Shown here one piece after another: positions 1-9,239 of a stretch of 64,000 bases of DNA. Below the pieces are notes generated by a model that saw only the letters and a program-made list of their open reading frames with translations, ran no database searches and was not told where the DNA came from. Source of the stretch: Paralithodes platypus (lineage: Eukaryota; Arthropoda; Malacostraca; Decapoda; Lithodidae). The stretch lies in assembly GCA_032716605.1 (NCBI GenBank), contig CM064552.1:5387597-5451596 (forward strand), given 5' to 3'. Both the position numbers and the translations under genes were made by a program. Position 1 is the stretch's first letter. Each line of letters begins with the position of its first letter.

Positions 1-75
1 ATATATATATATATATATATACAGTATATATATATATACTGTATATATATATACTGTATATATATACTGTATATA

Positions 76-127
<52 letters not shown>
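1..127. repeat. (TA)n microsatellite
   Basis: Nearly pure TA dinucleotides broken by several TACTGTATA interruptions. The same TA plus ACTGTATA pattern recurs at 6779-6860, 11892-11952, 28220-28256 and 43925-43970, so the interrupted form is a local habit of this genome. No coding content. Confidence 0.95.
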
Positions 128-136
<9 letters not shown>

Positions 137-137
<1 letters not shown>

Positions 138-247
138 TCTGGATGGGGGTAAACGTCTTAACACAGTAGGCTGAATGGGGCCGAATGGATACAAGCCAAC
201 AAGAGAGGGAGAGAAAGAGATAAAAAAAAAAAGCGAGGTGGGCTCAC
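137..247 (-). mobile_element. partial TTAA-flanked MITE, subfamily I
   Basis: One arm of the 374-bp element described at 333-706. It has the same 'AAACGTCTTAA' and 'GGCTGAATGGGGCCGAATGG' blocks, a GA-rich stretch, and an end at GGGCTCAC followed by TTAA at 248-251. The other arm is missing; (TA)n DNA lies on the far side. Bases 252-328 are unique sequence in which I see nothing. Confidence 0.65.
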
Positions 248-332
248 TTAAGGACTATATTTATTCTACATCATCATAGTCTATTTCCGTCCTATACCCA
301 CCCTGCTCCTCACCTACCAGCTCATCTGTTAA

Positions 333-706
333 GGGAGCCACCTCGCCTTTTTTCACTTTCTCTCCCTCTCTCTTTGGCTTGTATCCATTCGGCCCCATTC
401 AGCCTACTGTTTTAAGACGTTTACTCCATCCAGGTGTCAATATTTTCCTGGCGAGCGGTAGCAAGCCAGCATATATATATATTTTTGTTTTGACAGCAAG
501 CTAAATTTGTACATTTTCCGATAGAAAAATGTCTCCGGCGAAGCCGGATTTCTCCATACAATGCTGGCTTGCTATCGCTCGCCAGGAAGGAATCGACACC
601 TGAATGTGGATAAACGTCTTAAAACAGTTGGCTGAATGGGGCCGAATGGAAACAAGCCAGAGAAAGAGAGAAAAGGAGAGAAAGAGAAAACAAGCAGGTG
701 ACCCCC
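333..706. mobile_element. complete TTAA-flanked MITE, subfamily I (374 bp)
   Basis: Flanked on both sides by TTAA (329-332 and 707-710), the target duplicated by piggyBac-type transposases. The two arms are long imperfect inverted repeats: 'CATTCGGCCCCATTCAGCC' near the left end is matched by its reverse complement near the right end. Ends read AAGGGAGCCACCTC and GCAGGTGACCCCCTT when the TTAA is included. The centre holds a short CCGGCGAAGCCGG hairpin. No transposase is encoded, so the element is non-autonomous. A second copy of exactly the same length is at 62169-62542. Assignment to piggyBac rests on the TTAA target only. Confidence 0.8.
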
Positions 707-955
707 TTAATACTCCCATTCTGTTGATCTCTTTCCTTCAGTACATGTCCCTTACTTTGCTGAGGAGACATATTCCCCTGCGATTACCACAAAGAAGAAG
801 AAGGAGAAGAATAAAGAGAAGGAGAAAGAGAACGAGAAAGAGATTTACATAGATACACTGACCACACAGACTTTACGATCCCAGCGAGGTGGTCAGGAAT
901 TAATTCTAGTAGAGAAAGCTAACCCGAGAGTAAGGGACAGTGGAAGGAAAGGATA

Positions 956-1041
<86 letters not shown>

Positions 1042-1095
1042 AATAGATTAATACAATAGCTATGTAACATTGGAAAGGTTGGGTAATTATACGTA
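707..1095. other. intergenic, with (GA)n at 959-1038
   Basis: Contains an AAGAAG-rich run (795-845) and about 39 uninterrupted GA units at 959-1038. The block 'ACGATCCCAGCGAGGTGGTCAGG' around 876-898 recurs in reverse orientation at 27910-27935 beside another (CT)n tract, so the microsatellite appears to travel with a flanking repeat. No gene seen. Confidence 0.7.
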
Positions 1096-1305
1096 CGGTG
1101 GCGCTAATAAATCATGTCTCAGCTGTCATTACGTTTGGCTCGTTCTGTACTGTATCAATGTCTGTCAGATGTTGAATAGGGTGGGTAAGTATAGGAATAT
1201 GGTTGTATATCTCACTCAAAAAGAAGAAATCATGTGTAAATATTGCTGATACTAATTATTGATTAAAACATAATTGGTGCCGAGACATCTCTTATTAGGC
1301 CGAGG
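1096..1305. mobile_element. mariner-like MITE, family A
   Basis: About 210 bp between TA dinucleotides, with inverted ends reading CGGTGGCGCTAATAAATCATG on the left and the complement of GCCTAATAAG...TCTCGGCACC on the right. Other copies in this window are at 3186-3397, 21946-22159, 29437-29636, 29682-29928 and 60341-60549. The TA target is shown directly by the nested copy at 29437. The right end of this copy is degraded (CCGAGGG instead of CGACTG). No open reading frame; non-autonomous. Confidence 0.75.
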
Positions 1306-1317
1306 GTGGTTGTTATT

Positions 1318-1324
1318 ATTATTT

Positions 1325-1362
<38 letters not shown>
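1318..1362. repeat. (TTA)n microsatellite
   Basis: A run of TTA/ATT triplets directly after the mariner-like MITE. Similar ATT runs are at 4929-4960, 27560-27590, 42449-42480 and 50937-50960. Confidence 0.85.
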
Positions 1363-1365
<3 letters not shown>

Positions 1366-1463
1366 CCACAAACATTCATAACGACCTACCTTAACTTAAA
1401 AAAAATATTACCCTCCAAAAATATAATATGATAGACCAACCTTATAAAACTGTGTAGTCTTAA

Positions 1464-1789
1464 GGGGGGATGGGTGTATTTATTGGCTCATTTATGTATC
1501 TTTATATTATTTGTGTTAGTTTCCTCCCTAGACCTTCATCAAGCTTAAAAAAGCAACTGTCCAAAACCCTCCTTCAAGATAAATTTGTACATTTAAAAAA
1601 AAAAAAAAAAAATCACGGCCGAAGGCCAGTTCCTCTTAAATTACAGGCTCGCCAGGATGAAATCAACACCTAAAATGGGGAGAAAGGTCTTAAAATCGCC
1701 AAACTAATGGAACGAATGTCTTTAATGTTAAAAACTAATGGGGATAAACATGAAGAAGAAGGGGACCAGAAAAAACGACCCATCTCCCC
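1464..1789. mobile_element. TTAA-flanked MITE, subfamily II
   Basis: About 326 bp with TTAA at 1460-1463 and a mutated CTAA at 1790-1793. Ends are GGGGGGATGGGTG and, on the other strand, GGGGGAGATGGGTCG, so the terminal 13 to 15 bases are inverted repeats. The interior has the family landmarks in order: 'CCTAGACCTTCATCAAGCTT', 'GATAAATTTGTACATTT', a GGCCGAAGGCC hairpin, a GCTCGCCAGG block, and about four degenerate 30-bp subrepeats built on GTCTTAAAATCGCCAAACTAA. Noncoding. Confidence 0.82.
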
Positions 1790-2021
1790 CTAAGCCGTAC
1801 TGTGACAGACTTCCTAATTAATGACGAGGAAAACACGTCTTAGGAAAATGGGAAGGGAAAAAATATATTGTATAGAAGTGAAAAGAAAACGATGCTCTGA
1901 GGGAGGCTGAACAGAAAACGGTGGTCTGAGGGAGGGGTAACTGAGCTGACTAATGAGGGGTGGTGCGCGGACAACTTCAGATTTAGACGCCATTTTGGAA
2001 TCCAGGTATGTATTATAACAT
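1790..2021. other. unclassified spacer
   Basis: Sequence between two TTAA-flanked MITEs. It contains two related blocks around 1883-1945, each with 'ACGATGCTCTGAGGGAGG' or a variant ending CTGAGGGAGG, so a short duplication is present. No coding signal. Confidence 0.5.
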
Positions 2022-2025
2022 TTAA

Positions 2026-2357
2026 GGGAGATTTTCACTTGAGGGATTTTTTCTGGACCCCTTGCTTCTTCATGTTTAGCCCCACATTGCTTTTGAGATA
2101 TTGAGACGTTCCCCCCATTAGTTTGGTGATTTTACGAACATTCGACCCATTTCCGTTAAATTTAAGACATCTCGTGCCATTTAGATGTCAAAATTTCCCT
2201 GACGAGCGATAGCGAGCCTGTATGTAATTCAATAGGAATCGGCCTTCGGCCGGGAAATATTTATATCGAAAAATGTACAAATTTGTCTTGAAAGGGGGTC
2301 TAGGGGGTGTAATTTTAAGCTTGATGGAGGTCTAGAGAACAAATTAAAAATAACTCC
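2026..2357. mobile_element. complete TTAA-flanked MITE, subfamily II (332 bp)
   Basis: Exact TTAA on both sides (2022-2025 and 2358-2361). It is in the opposite orientation to the copy at 1464. From left to right it shows the 30-bp subrepeats, the GCGATAGCGAGCC block, the CGGCCTTCGGCCG hairpin and then 'AAGCTTGATGGAGGTCTAG'. Noncoding and without transposase. Confidence 0.85.
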
Positions 2358-2605
2358 TTAAGGATAGTACTTCTGATAACATTATAATAATATTTATAAT
2401 TTAATATAGCCAATAATAATTGCCATATAGTTTAAATAGAGTCGTTGGGAGATTAATTATAGCGTTAAGTGTGGTTTCATATGACAAGGGGCCCAAAATG
2501 TCGGCAGGTATCCAGGTCTCTGTAATATGAAGGGTTATTTGTGAGGGAATCCTTAGAAATGATCCTTGCCTGAGGGACCGGTGTTGTGGTGGTGGGGTAT
2601 AATGG

Positions 2606-2735
<130 letters not shown>

Positions 2736-2899
2736 AAAACTTTCCACACAACTCACCATATCGCAGCGTCGACCAGTATCAGTCTAGTGTACAAAGGTTA
2801 CTGTAGTCTCCCAGTACAACATTACAGTACACCATTCTTGTAGTACTTTCTTACACCACCAGTACATCCTACACACTCACAAGGTACAGGAGGGGTAGT

Positions 2900-3570
2900 A
2901 CAGGTCATATCATTGTGTACATGTTCAGGGTTAGGTCATATTTGTTAGTACAGTTCTTTTCATATCACTGTGTACATTTTTGGGCTTAGGTTTTAGTTCA
3001 GTAGTACATTTCTTGTCATATCACTATGTACATGTTCCAGGTTTAGGTCATATTTTGGTTAGTACTGTGCATATCATATAATTGTGTACTTGTTCAGTAT
3101 TAGGTCATAATTAGTTAGTATGTTTCATATCACTGTGCATTTCATATAATTGTACATATTCAGGCTTAGGTCATGGTTGTTAGTACAGTCGGCCTAATAA
3201 GTCATGTCTCGGCACCAAGTATATTTTGATCAATAATTGAAATCAGCAATGCCTAAAACTTGATTTATTCGATTCGAGAGAGATATACACACATATTCAT
3301 ACACTTACCCACCCTATTCAACATCTGACAAACATTATTACAGCACAGAGCGAGCCAAACGTATTGACAGCTGCGACATGACTTATTAGCGCGACTGTAC
3401 ATATCATATCGCTGTATATACCTTGAAGTTCAGGTCATATTTTGCTTGTAAATCTCGTATAACTGTGTCCATGTTCAGGCTTAGGTCGTATTAAATTTTG
3501 TTTAGTACATTTCATTATCATATATTGCAATCATATTTCATAGTACATTTTTAGGTACTGTTTTGGATAG
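2900..3570. repeat. degenerate tandem repeat, about 57-bp unit
   Basis: Roughly eight diverged copies of a unit containing 'CATATCACTGTGTACATGTT', 'CAGGCTTAGGTCATATT' and TTAGTACA, spaced about 50-62 bp. The array is interrupted by the mariner-like MITE at 3186-3397, inserted at a TA inside a TTAGTACATATC unit. The copies are too diverged for a young satellite. Confidence 0.75.
3186..3397. mobile_element. mariner-like MITE, family A, inside the 57-bp array
   Basis: TA at 3184-3185 and 3398-3399, with ends CAGTCGGCCTAATAAGTCATG and its complement CATGACTTATTAGCGCGACTG. It splits a tandem unit cleanly: 'GTTAGTA' on the left resumes as 'TACATATCATATCGCTG' on the right, as expected for TA duplication. 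About 212 bp and noncoding. Confidence 0.85.
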
Positions 3571-3676
3571 TGTAGGTACGTTCCATTTGAATTTTAAGTA
3601 AGGGAATATTTATTTATTGATTGATTCATAATTATTTATTTTTAATATTTCTTCCCTACACCTCCATCAAGCTTAA

Positions 3677-4004
3677 GGGGAGGTTTTGAATGTGTTTCCT
3701 AGACTTCCATCAAGCTTGAAATTACACCCCCATGACCCCCTTTCAAGATAAATTTGTACATTTTTCGGTAGAAAAATTTCCCGGCCAAAGGCCGGTTCCT
3801 CTTAAATTATAGGCTCGCTATCGCTCGCCAGGAAAAAATCGACACCTAAATGGGACGAAAGGTCTTAAAAGTGACATAAATGGGGTGAAAGTTCTTAAAA
3901 TCGACAAACTAATGGGGCGAACGTCTCAAAATCTCAAAAGCAATGGGGCTAGACATGAGGGAGAAAGGGGTCAAGAAAAAAGTCCCTCAAGTGGAAATCT
4001 CCCC
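3677..4004. mobile_element. complete TTAA-flanked MITE II inserted in another copy
   Basis: 328 bp with TTAA at 3673-3676 and 4005-4008. It starts GGGGAGGTTTTGAATG and ends GGAAATCTCCCC, has the full set of family landmarks, and shows the 30-bp subrepeats in clear succession (AAATGGGGTGAAAGTTCTTAA, then ACTAATGGGGCGAACGTCTC). Confidence 0.8.
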
Positions 4005-4008
4005 TTAA

Positions 4009-4796
4009 GAAATACACCCAGGACCCCCTTCGAAATACACCCAGGACCCCCTTCGAAATACACCCAGGACCCCCTTCGAAATACACCCAGGACCCCCTTC
4101 GAAATACACCCAGGACCCCCTTCGAAATACACCCAGGACCCCCTTCGAAATACACCCAGGACCCCCTTCGAAATACACCCAGGACCCCCTTCGAAATACA
4201 CCCAGGACCCACTTTGAAATACACCCAGGACCCCCTTTGAAATACACCCAGGACCCCCTTCGAAATACACCCAGGACCCCCTTTGAAATACACCCAGGAC
4301 CCCCTTCGAAATACACCCAGGACCCCCTTCGAAATACACCCAGGACCCCCTTCGAAATACACCCAGGACCCCCTTCGAAATACACCCAGGACCCCCTTCG
4401 AAATACACCCAGGACCCCCTTTTAAATACACCCAGGACCCCCTTTGAAATACACCCAGGACCCCCTTTGAAATACACCCAGGACCCCCTTTGAAATACAC
4501 CCAGGACCCCCTTCGAAATACACCCAGGACCCCCTTTGAAATACACCCAGGACCCCCTTTGAAATACACCCAGGACCCCCTTTGAAATACACCCAGGACC
4601 CCCTTTGAAATACACCCAGGACCCCCTTTGAAATACACCCAGGACCCCCTTTGAAATACACCCAGGACCCCCTTTGAAATACACCCAGGACCCCCTTCGA
4701 AATACACCCAGGACCCCCTTTGAAATACACCCAGGACCCCCTTTGAAATACACCCAGGACCCCCTTTGAAATACACCCAGGACCGCCTTCGAAATA
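4009..4796. repeat. 23-bp satellite, about 34 copies
   Basis: Tandem units of 23 bp, AAATACACCCAGGACCCCCT plus TYG, almost without length variation. Units up to about 4420 mostly carry TTCGAA and units after about 4425 mostly carry TTTGAA, the transition expected for CpG decay or for separate homogenisation of two sub-blocks. The unit matches the internal 'ACACCCCCTGGACCCCCTTTC' segment of the surrounding MITE family, which is its likely source. The unit has no stop codon on the minus strand in any frame, so open frames across it are not evidence of a protein. Confidence 0.95.
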
Positions 4797-4919
4797 CATT
4801 TTTGCCTTTAGGTACATCTTAAAATTGACAAATAAATAAGGTGAAAGGTTTTAAAATTTAAAACTGATGGGCAAACAAGCAATATATTCTTATTTATATA
4901 TATATGATAAACTGTACAG

Positions 4920-4926
4920 TATATCA

Positions 4927-4961
<35 letters not shown>

Positions 4962-5040
4962 GTAGTAGTAGTAGTAGTAGTAGTAGGAGTAGTACTGTAG
5001 CCTTAGTATTATATTATAGTAGCATTAGTAGTATATATTG
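4920..5040. repeat. (ATT)n then (TAG)n compound microsatellite
   Basis: About ten ATT triplets pass directly into about nine TAG triplets, followed by an AT-rich stretch to 5190 in which I see no gene. Confidence 0.85.
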
Positions 5041-5218
5041 TCATAATAATATTAATATTGTTGTGTTATGATTTTTCTATCAACATAATTAATATTTCTA
5101 TTTTGATTGCTATAAATCAATTATTGTAAATACCGAGCCATGAATTTATTTAAAGGATCGAATGTGAGCAAGTATGGGAGAACATGTTAAAGGTAATTTT
5201 TTTTTTTTTTTTTTTTTG

Positions 5219-5518
5219 TCCCCTAGACCTCCATCAAACTTAAACAAATGCATCCAAGACCCCCTTTCGAGACAAATGTGTACATCTTTCGATAGATATA
5301 TGTCTCAGTCGAAGCCTGGTTCCTTCTAAACTACAGGCTCACCATAGCTCGCGAAGAAAACATAGAATAGTATGGCACGAAATGTCTTAATATTGCCAAA
5401 TAAATGGGTCGAAAGGACTTAAAATCACCAAACTAATGGAGCGCACGTCTTAAAATCTCAAAACTAATAGGGTTAAGCATGAGGGAGAGGGGGATCCAGG
5501 AAAAACAATTATCTCCCT
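5219..5518. mobile_element. TTAA-flanked MITE II, left end obscured
   Basis: Begins within a poly-T run with 'CCCCTAGACCTCCATCAAAC', keeps the family order, and ends ACAATTATCTCCCTT with TTAA at 5519-5522. The left terminus is lost in the poly-T run at 5198-5217. Confidence 0.7.
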
Positions 5519-5536
5519 TTTAACGTCTGTTCAGTG

Positions 5537-5568
<32 letters not shown>

Positions 5569-5686
5569 GTCCTCTAGGTCGCTCTGTCGCACACCCTACT
5601 CTTCCTACCTCTGAATGCGCACTGAGACATCCCGCTCCATCCAACTCTCTCTCTCCCTCTCACTCTGGCTCACTCTCACACACACA

Positions 5687-5752
<66 letters not shown>

Positions 5753-5839
5753 CTCACTCTCTCTTATTCTCAAAAATATAAATACACACACTGTAACACA
5801 TATACTCTCAAAACACGCATTCTCTCCCCCTCTCTCTCT

Positions 5840-5884
<45 letters not shown>

Positions 5885-6122
5885 ACTCACACTCTCTCTC
5901 TCACTCTCTCTCTCTCAAAACCCACTTTACCCCATTATTTTGTTGACTAGATGTTTTTCTCCATTCACGTGTCTATTCCTTTCAGAGGAGTGATATGCGA
6001 ACCTGTAATTTGGAAGAACCCAGCCTTCAAGCGAGGTAATTTTATACTGAAAAATGTGCAAACTTAGATGGAAGGCGATTCTAAGTGGCGTTAATAATGG
6101 TTTTGTTTTTATGTTACACACA

Positions 6123-6165
<43 letters not shown>

Positions 6166-6298
6166 ACACACACACACACCCACATACACATACAAACACA
6201 CACACACACACATACACGACGAATCAGGTAATGTTAATCTAATCAGTTTGACAACTTCACTTTGTTAATAAAGTTAGTATTGATTATTTAGTATCAAC

Positions 6299-6333
<35 letters not shown>

Positions 6334-6390
6334 AAAAGAGAGTGAGAATGAGAGCATGTGAAAGTCTGTGTGTGAGAGAGAGAGAGATAG

Positions 6391-6452
<62 letters not shown>

Positions 6453-6540
6453 TGTGTGAGAGAGAGAGTGTGAGAGTGAGTGAGTGAGTGCTTGTGTGAG
6501 AGTGAAAGAGGAAGAAATACTGGGAGGGATAGAGAGTGGT
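5537..6540. repeat. microsatellite cluster: (CT)n, (CA)n, (GT)n, (GATA)n
   Basis: Tracts of (CT)n at 5690-5750, (CA)n at 5843-5880 and 6118-6215, (GT)n at 6300-6323, (GATA)n at 6386-6409 and (GA)n at 6410-6450. Only 5925-6115 is non-repetitive. It carries a 'CTTCAAGCGAGGTAATTTTATAC' stretch that looks like a diverged TTAA-MITE arm. No gene. Confidence 0.9.
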
Positions 6541-6778
6541 ATATCACGGTTGGTATATTATATACAGTATATAAAGTGATTTAAAACGTGATATACATTG
6601 GCAATTTTGTATGCATTATACCTCGTAGTATATATAAAATATGTGAATTTGTTTACCCAAATAATTGTACTTATTTTCTCATTTTCTTGACAACACAGAA
6701 TGCACAAGTAAAATATTTGTTTTATTGAATTATCTACTTGGCCTTATCTATATTTTTTACCTATATATTTGATTTACT

Positions 6779-6846
<68 letters not shown>

Positions 6847-7009
6847 TATATATACTGTATATATATCCATCTAGCTATCCACCTATCTATCTAACTATCG
6901 ACTTATCATCCATCTATTTATCTATCATATATCAATCAACCTATCTACAATATATATATATCTATATATCTATGTATCTGTCTAACTATGTATCTATCTA
7001 TCTGTATCT
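6541..7009. repeat. AT-rich DNA, (TA)n 6779-6842 and degenerate (TATC)n 6865-7009
   Basis: AT-rich spacer followed by a pure TA tract and then diverged TATC/ATCT tetranucleotides. The tetranucleotide tract stops where LINE sequence starts at about 7010 and resumes at 8016. Confidence 0.85.
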
Positions 7010-8015
7010 AGCATAAAGACTCAATATCAAAACCCTGGAAAATAATGAATGGAGTAAGACAGGGAGGAGTCTTGTCTCCGATATTATTTAATCTTTATAT
7101 AGATAAGCTGATTGAAAAAGTGTCTAAATGTAAAAAGGGGTGCACACTAGGAAATATATCAAGTAATATTAGTGCTTACGGTGACGATATTGTTGTATTA
7201 GCACCATCGTCATCGGGATTACAGTTTTTACTAAATATGCTTGGAAATGAAGCAAAAGAAATTGATATTGACATTAATATTAATAAATCATCATGCATGT
7301 ATTTCAAAGACAATAAAGATAAAAACTTAAAGCCAAAGTTGATGCTATGTGGAGAGATATTGAATGTTGTTAATGAACACAAGTATCTAGGGTTTATAAT
7401 AGATGATAATTTAAATAATGACAAAGACGTAATTAGGTGTCGTAACAAGTTTTATAATGAATTTAATTGTATTTTACGTAAATTTTCTAATGTTAATGTT
7501 AGGGTTTTTACTCAGTTGTTCCAAAGTTACTGCTCAGGTTTTTATGGTTCTGAATTATGGTTTTATAACAAAAACTGCAAACTTCCTCTTAAGCAATTTG
7601 CAATTGGTTACCACAAAGCAATAAAGAAAATGCTGAAATTAAAATATTGGGAAAGTAATCATCATGCATGTGAATTGGCTGGACTAATGACATTTAATCA
7701 TTTAATGAATTGGTTAAAAATTAGATTTGCTCACAAATGTCTCCTAAAACCTTGCAAGTTTTTACAGAAATGTTTATTAAACCTTGATGAATACCTATCG
7801 TTAGGAAAGTAAGTTAACCATATCCTATTACATGAATATGAATTATCAGATTTGAAAACTAATGATATAAATGCTATCAAGTCAAGAATTATGTTTGTAC
7901 AAAACCATGAACCTAGAATGCGGTAATGTATGAGGTTACTGTTATCTCTATTGTTTATATGTAAAAAGTTAATTGCGTTGCCTTTTATGAAATAAAGATT
8001 TTAGTCTGAGTCTGA
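7010..8015 (+). mobile_element. 5'-truncated non-LTR retrotransposon with reverse transcriptase C-terminal half
   Basis: An open frame runs from about 7018 (methionine at 7045) to 7812. It begins near the reverse transcriptase motif GVRQGGVLSPILFNLYIDKL, has the polymerase active site as YGDD (more often YADD in LINEs), and then a KYLGFIIDDNL 'thumb' motif. The N-terminal half of the RT and any endonuclease are absent, which is normal 5' truncation. Noncoding 3' sequence with AATAAAG near 7990 ends in two or three AGTCTG repeats. The element sits inside a (TATC)n tract. Polymerase activity is unlikely because most of the fingers domain is missing. Clade not assigned. Confidence 0.85.
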
Positions 8016-8552
8016 GTCTATCTATCTATGTATCTATCATCTATCAATTTATCCATCTATCAATCTATCTATCACAATACCCCCACCTATCACACACTAC
8101 CCCCATAACCCTTCACTAGCCCCAAATAACACTCGCCCCGTCGTAATGATAATATGATGGCCTTTTAAATGACACCCTCCCTTTAAGTACCACATTATAT
8201 TTTTCATTAACTCGCTATATCATATTACTGGCTCGCTTTCATTCGTGATCTCGTGATTTTTATATATATACTGTTTTTGGTTTTTTTCGTCTTATATTTT
8301 TCGCTGGGTTCGTTGTTCTATATAGCTATTTTTCGCTGGGTTCGTTGTTCTATATAGCTATTTTCATCTATAAATGTTTTCTGTTCTATTTCATCTATTT
8401 TATATGATTAACAATCTGTCATTGTTTCTCTGTATACAGTATATAGGATTGTGGAGGAATATCTGTATCTATTTATCTATGTGTAGTTTTCTATCGATCT
8501 ATCTATCTATCTATCTACCTCCTTCTTCCCCCCCCTACTCCGCCACCCCTCC

Positions 8553-8620
<68 letters not shown>

Positions 8621-8755
8621 CTCTCTGTACATATCTCTCCTCGCAAACCAAATTCCCTTGCATATAAAAGAATAATATCACCTAGTGTTCCTAAAATAAA
8701 AGAAACACTCCGAATAAACTCTACGGTCATCTCCACCCGCATTTCACGTACTCGG
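8016..8755. repeat. (TATC)n, 32-bp duplication and (CT)n
   Basis: (TATC)n resumes after the LINE (8016-8075). A 32-bp unit containing TTTTTCGCTGGGTTCGTTG is present twice at 8295-8358. TATC repeats at 8490-8518 and a (CT)n tract at 8556-8618 follow. Bases 8640-8755 show nothing recognisable. Confidence 0.8.
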
Positions 8756-8759
8756 TTAA

Positions 8760-8967
8760 CCCATACAGTACCGGTGACGTCTTTTTTTATTTGATTTCGG
8801 CTATATTTAGGCGATTTTATGAAGCTTAGGAAGGATATATGGACGCTAAAAGGACGCATGGAGATAGTCTGTAGCGTTTTAATGGGTAGACGTCCTTCCT
8901 AAGCTGACTAAAATCGTTGAGTAATTGCCAGAATATAATGAAAAGGACGTCACTGGTACTGGACGGG
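8760..8967. mobile_element. piggyBac-like MITE, family C (208 bp)
   Basis: Exact TTAA at 8756-8759 and 8968-8971. Terminal inverted repeats are CCCATACAGTACCGGTGACG and, on the other strand, CCCGTCCAGTACCAGTGACG. The centre keeps the family hairpin formed by 'AGCTTAGGAAGGA' and 'TCCTTCCTAAGCT'. CCC-starting ends with TTAA targets are typical of piggyBac non-autonomous elements. Other copies: 15049, 15958, 21167 and 33502. Confidence 0.85.
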
Positions 8968-9002
8968 TTAAGGTGAGGCTGATGCAGGACTCTTGAGGTT
9001 AA

Positions 9003-9195
9003 GGGGAGATGGGTCGTTTTTCTGGTCCCCTTTCTCCCTCGTGTTAAGCCCTATTTGTTTTGAGATTATAAGATGTTCGGCCCATTAGTTTGGCGATTTT
9101 AACACCTATCGCCCCATTTCGTTGTCAATTTTAAGGCCTTTCGTGCCATTTAGGTGTCGATTATTTCCTAGCAAGCGATAGCGAGCCTGAAATGT
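9003..9195. mobile_element. partial TTAA-flanked MITE II
   Basis: Left TTAA at 8999-9002, then GGGGAGATGGGTCGTTTTTC and the 30-bp subrepeats up to GCGATAGCGAGCC. The second half is missing, replaced by (TA)n and the (TATC)n tail of the next LINE. Confidence 0.75.
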
Positions 9196-9239
9196 TAGTA
9201 TGATATAATTATATATATATACTGTATATATATATATCT

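Larger units (their letters stand above)
3598..4880. mobile_element. host TTAA-MITE II carrying a second MITE and a satellite
   Basis: A subfamily II element starts after TTAA at 3594-3597 and runs to 'CTCCATCAAGC' at 3672. There a complete second copy (3677-4004) is inserted at the TTAA that all copies carry in 'CAAGCTTAAAAT'. The host resumes at 4005 as TTAAGAAATACACCCAGGACC, equivalent to the family segment 'AATTACACCCCCTGGACC'. That segment has expanded into the array at 4009-4796. Host sequence (CTTAAAATTGACAAA subrepeats) then continues to about 4880. The right terminus is not clear. Confidence 0.65.

Noticed and set aside
4009..4796. CRISPR-like regular repeat array
   Set aside because: Units are contiguous with no spacers, and the DNA is a eukaryotic satellite.
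3949..4817. Long overlapping open frames (up to 275 codons) on the minus strand, glycine-rich repeats
   Set aside because: They are the 23-bp satellite read in three frames. The unit lacks stops and its length is not a multiple of three, so every frame looks alike.
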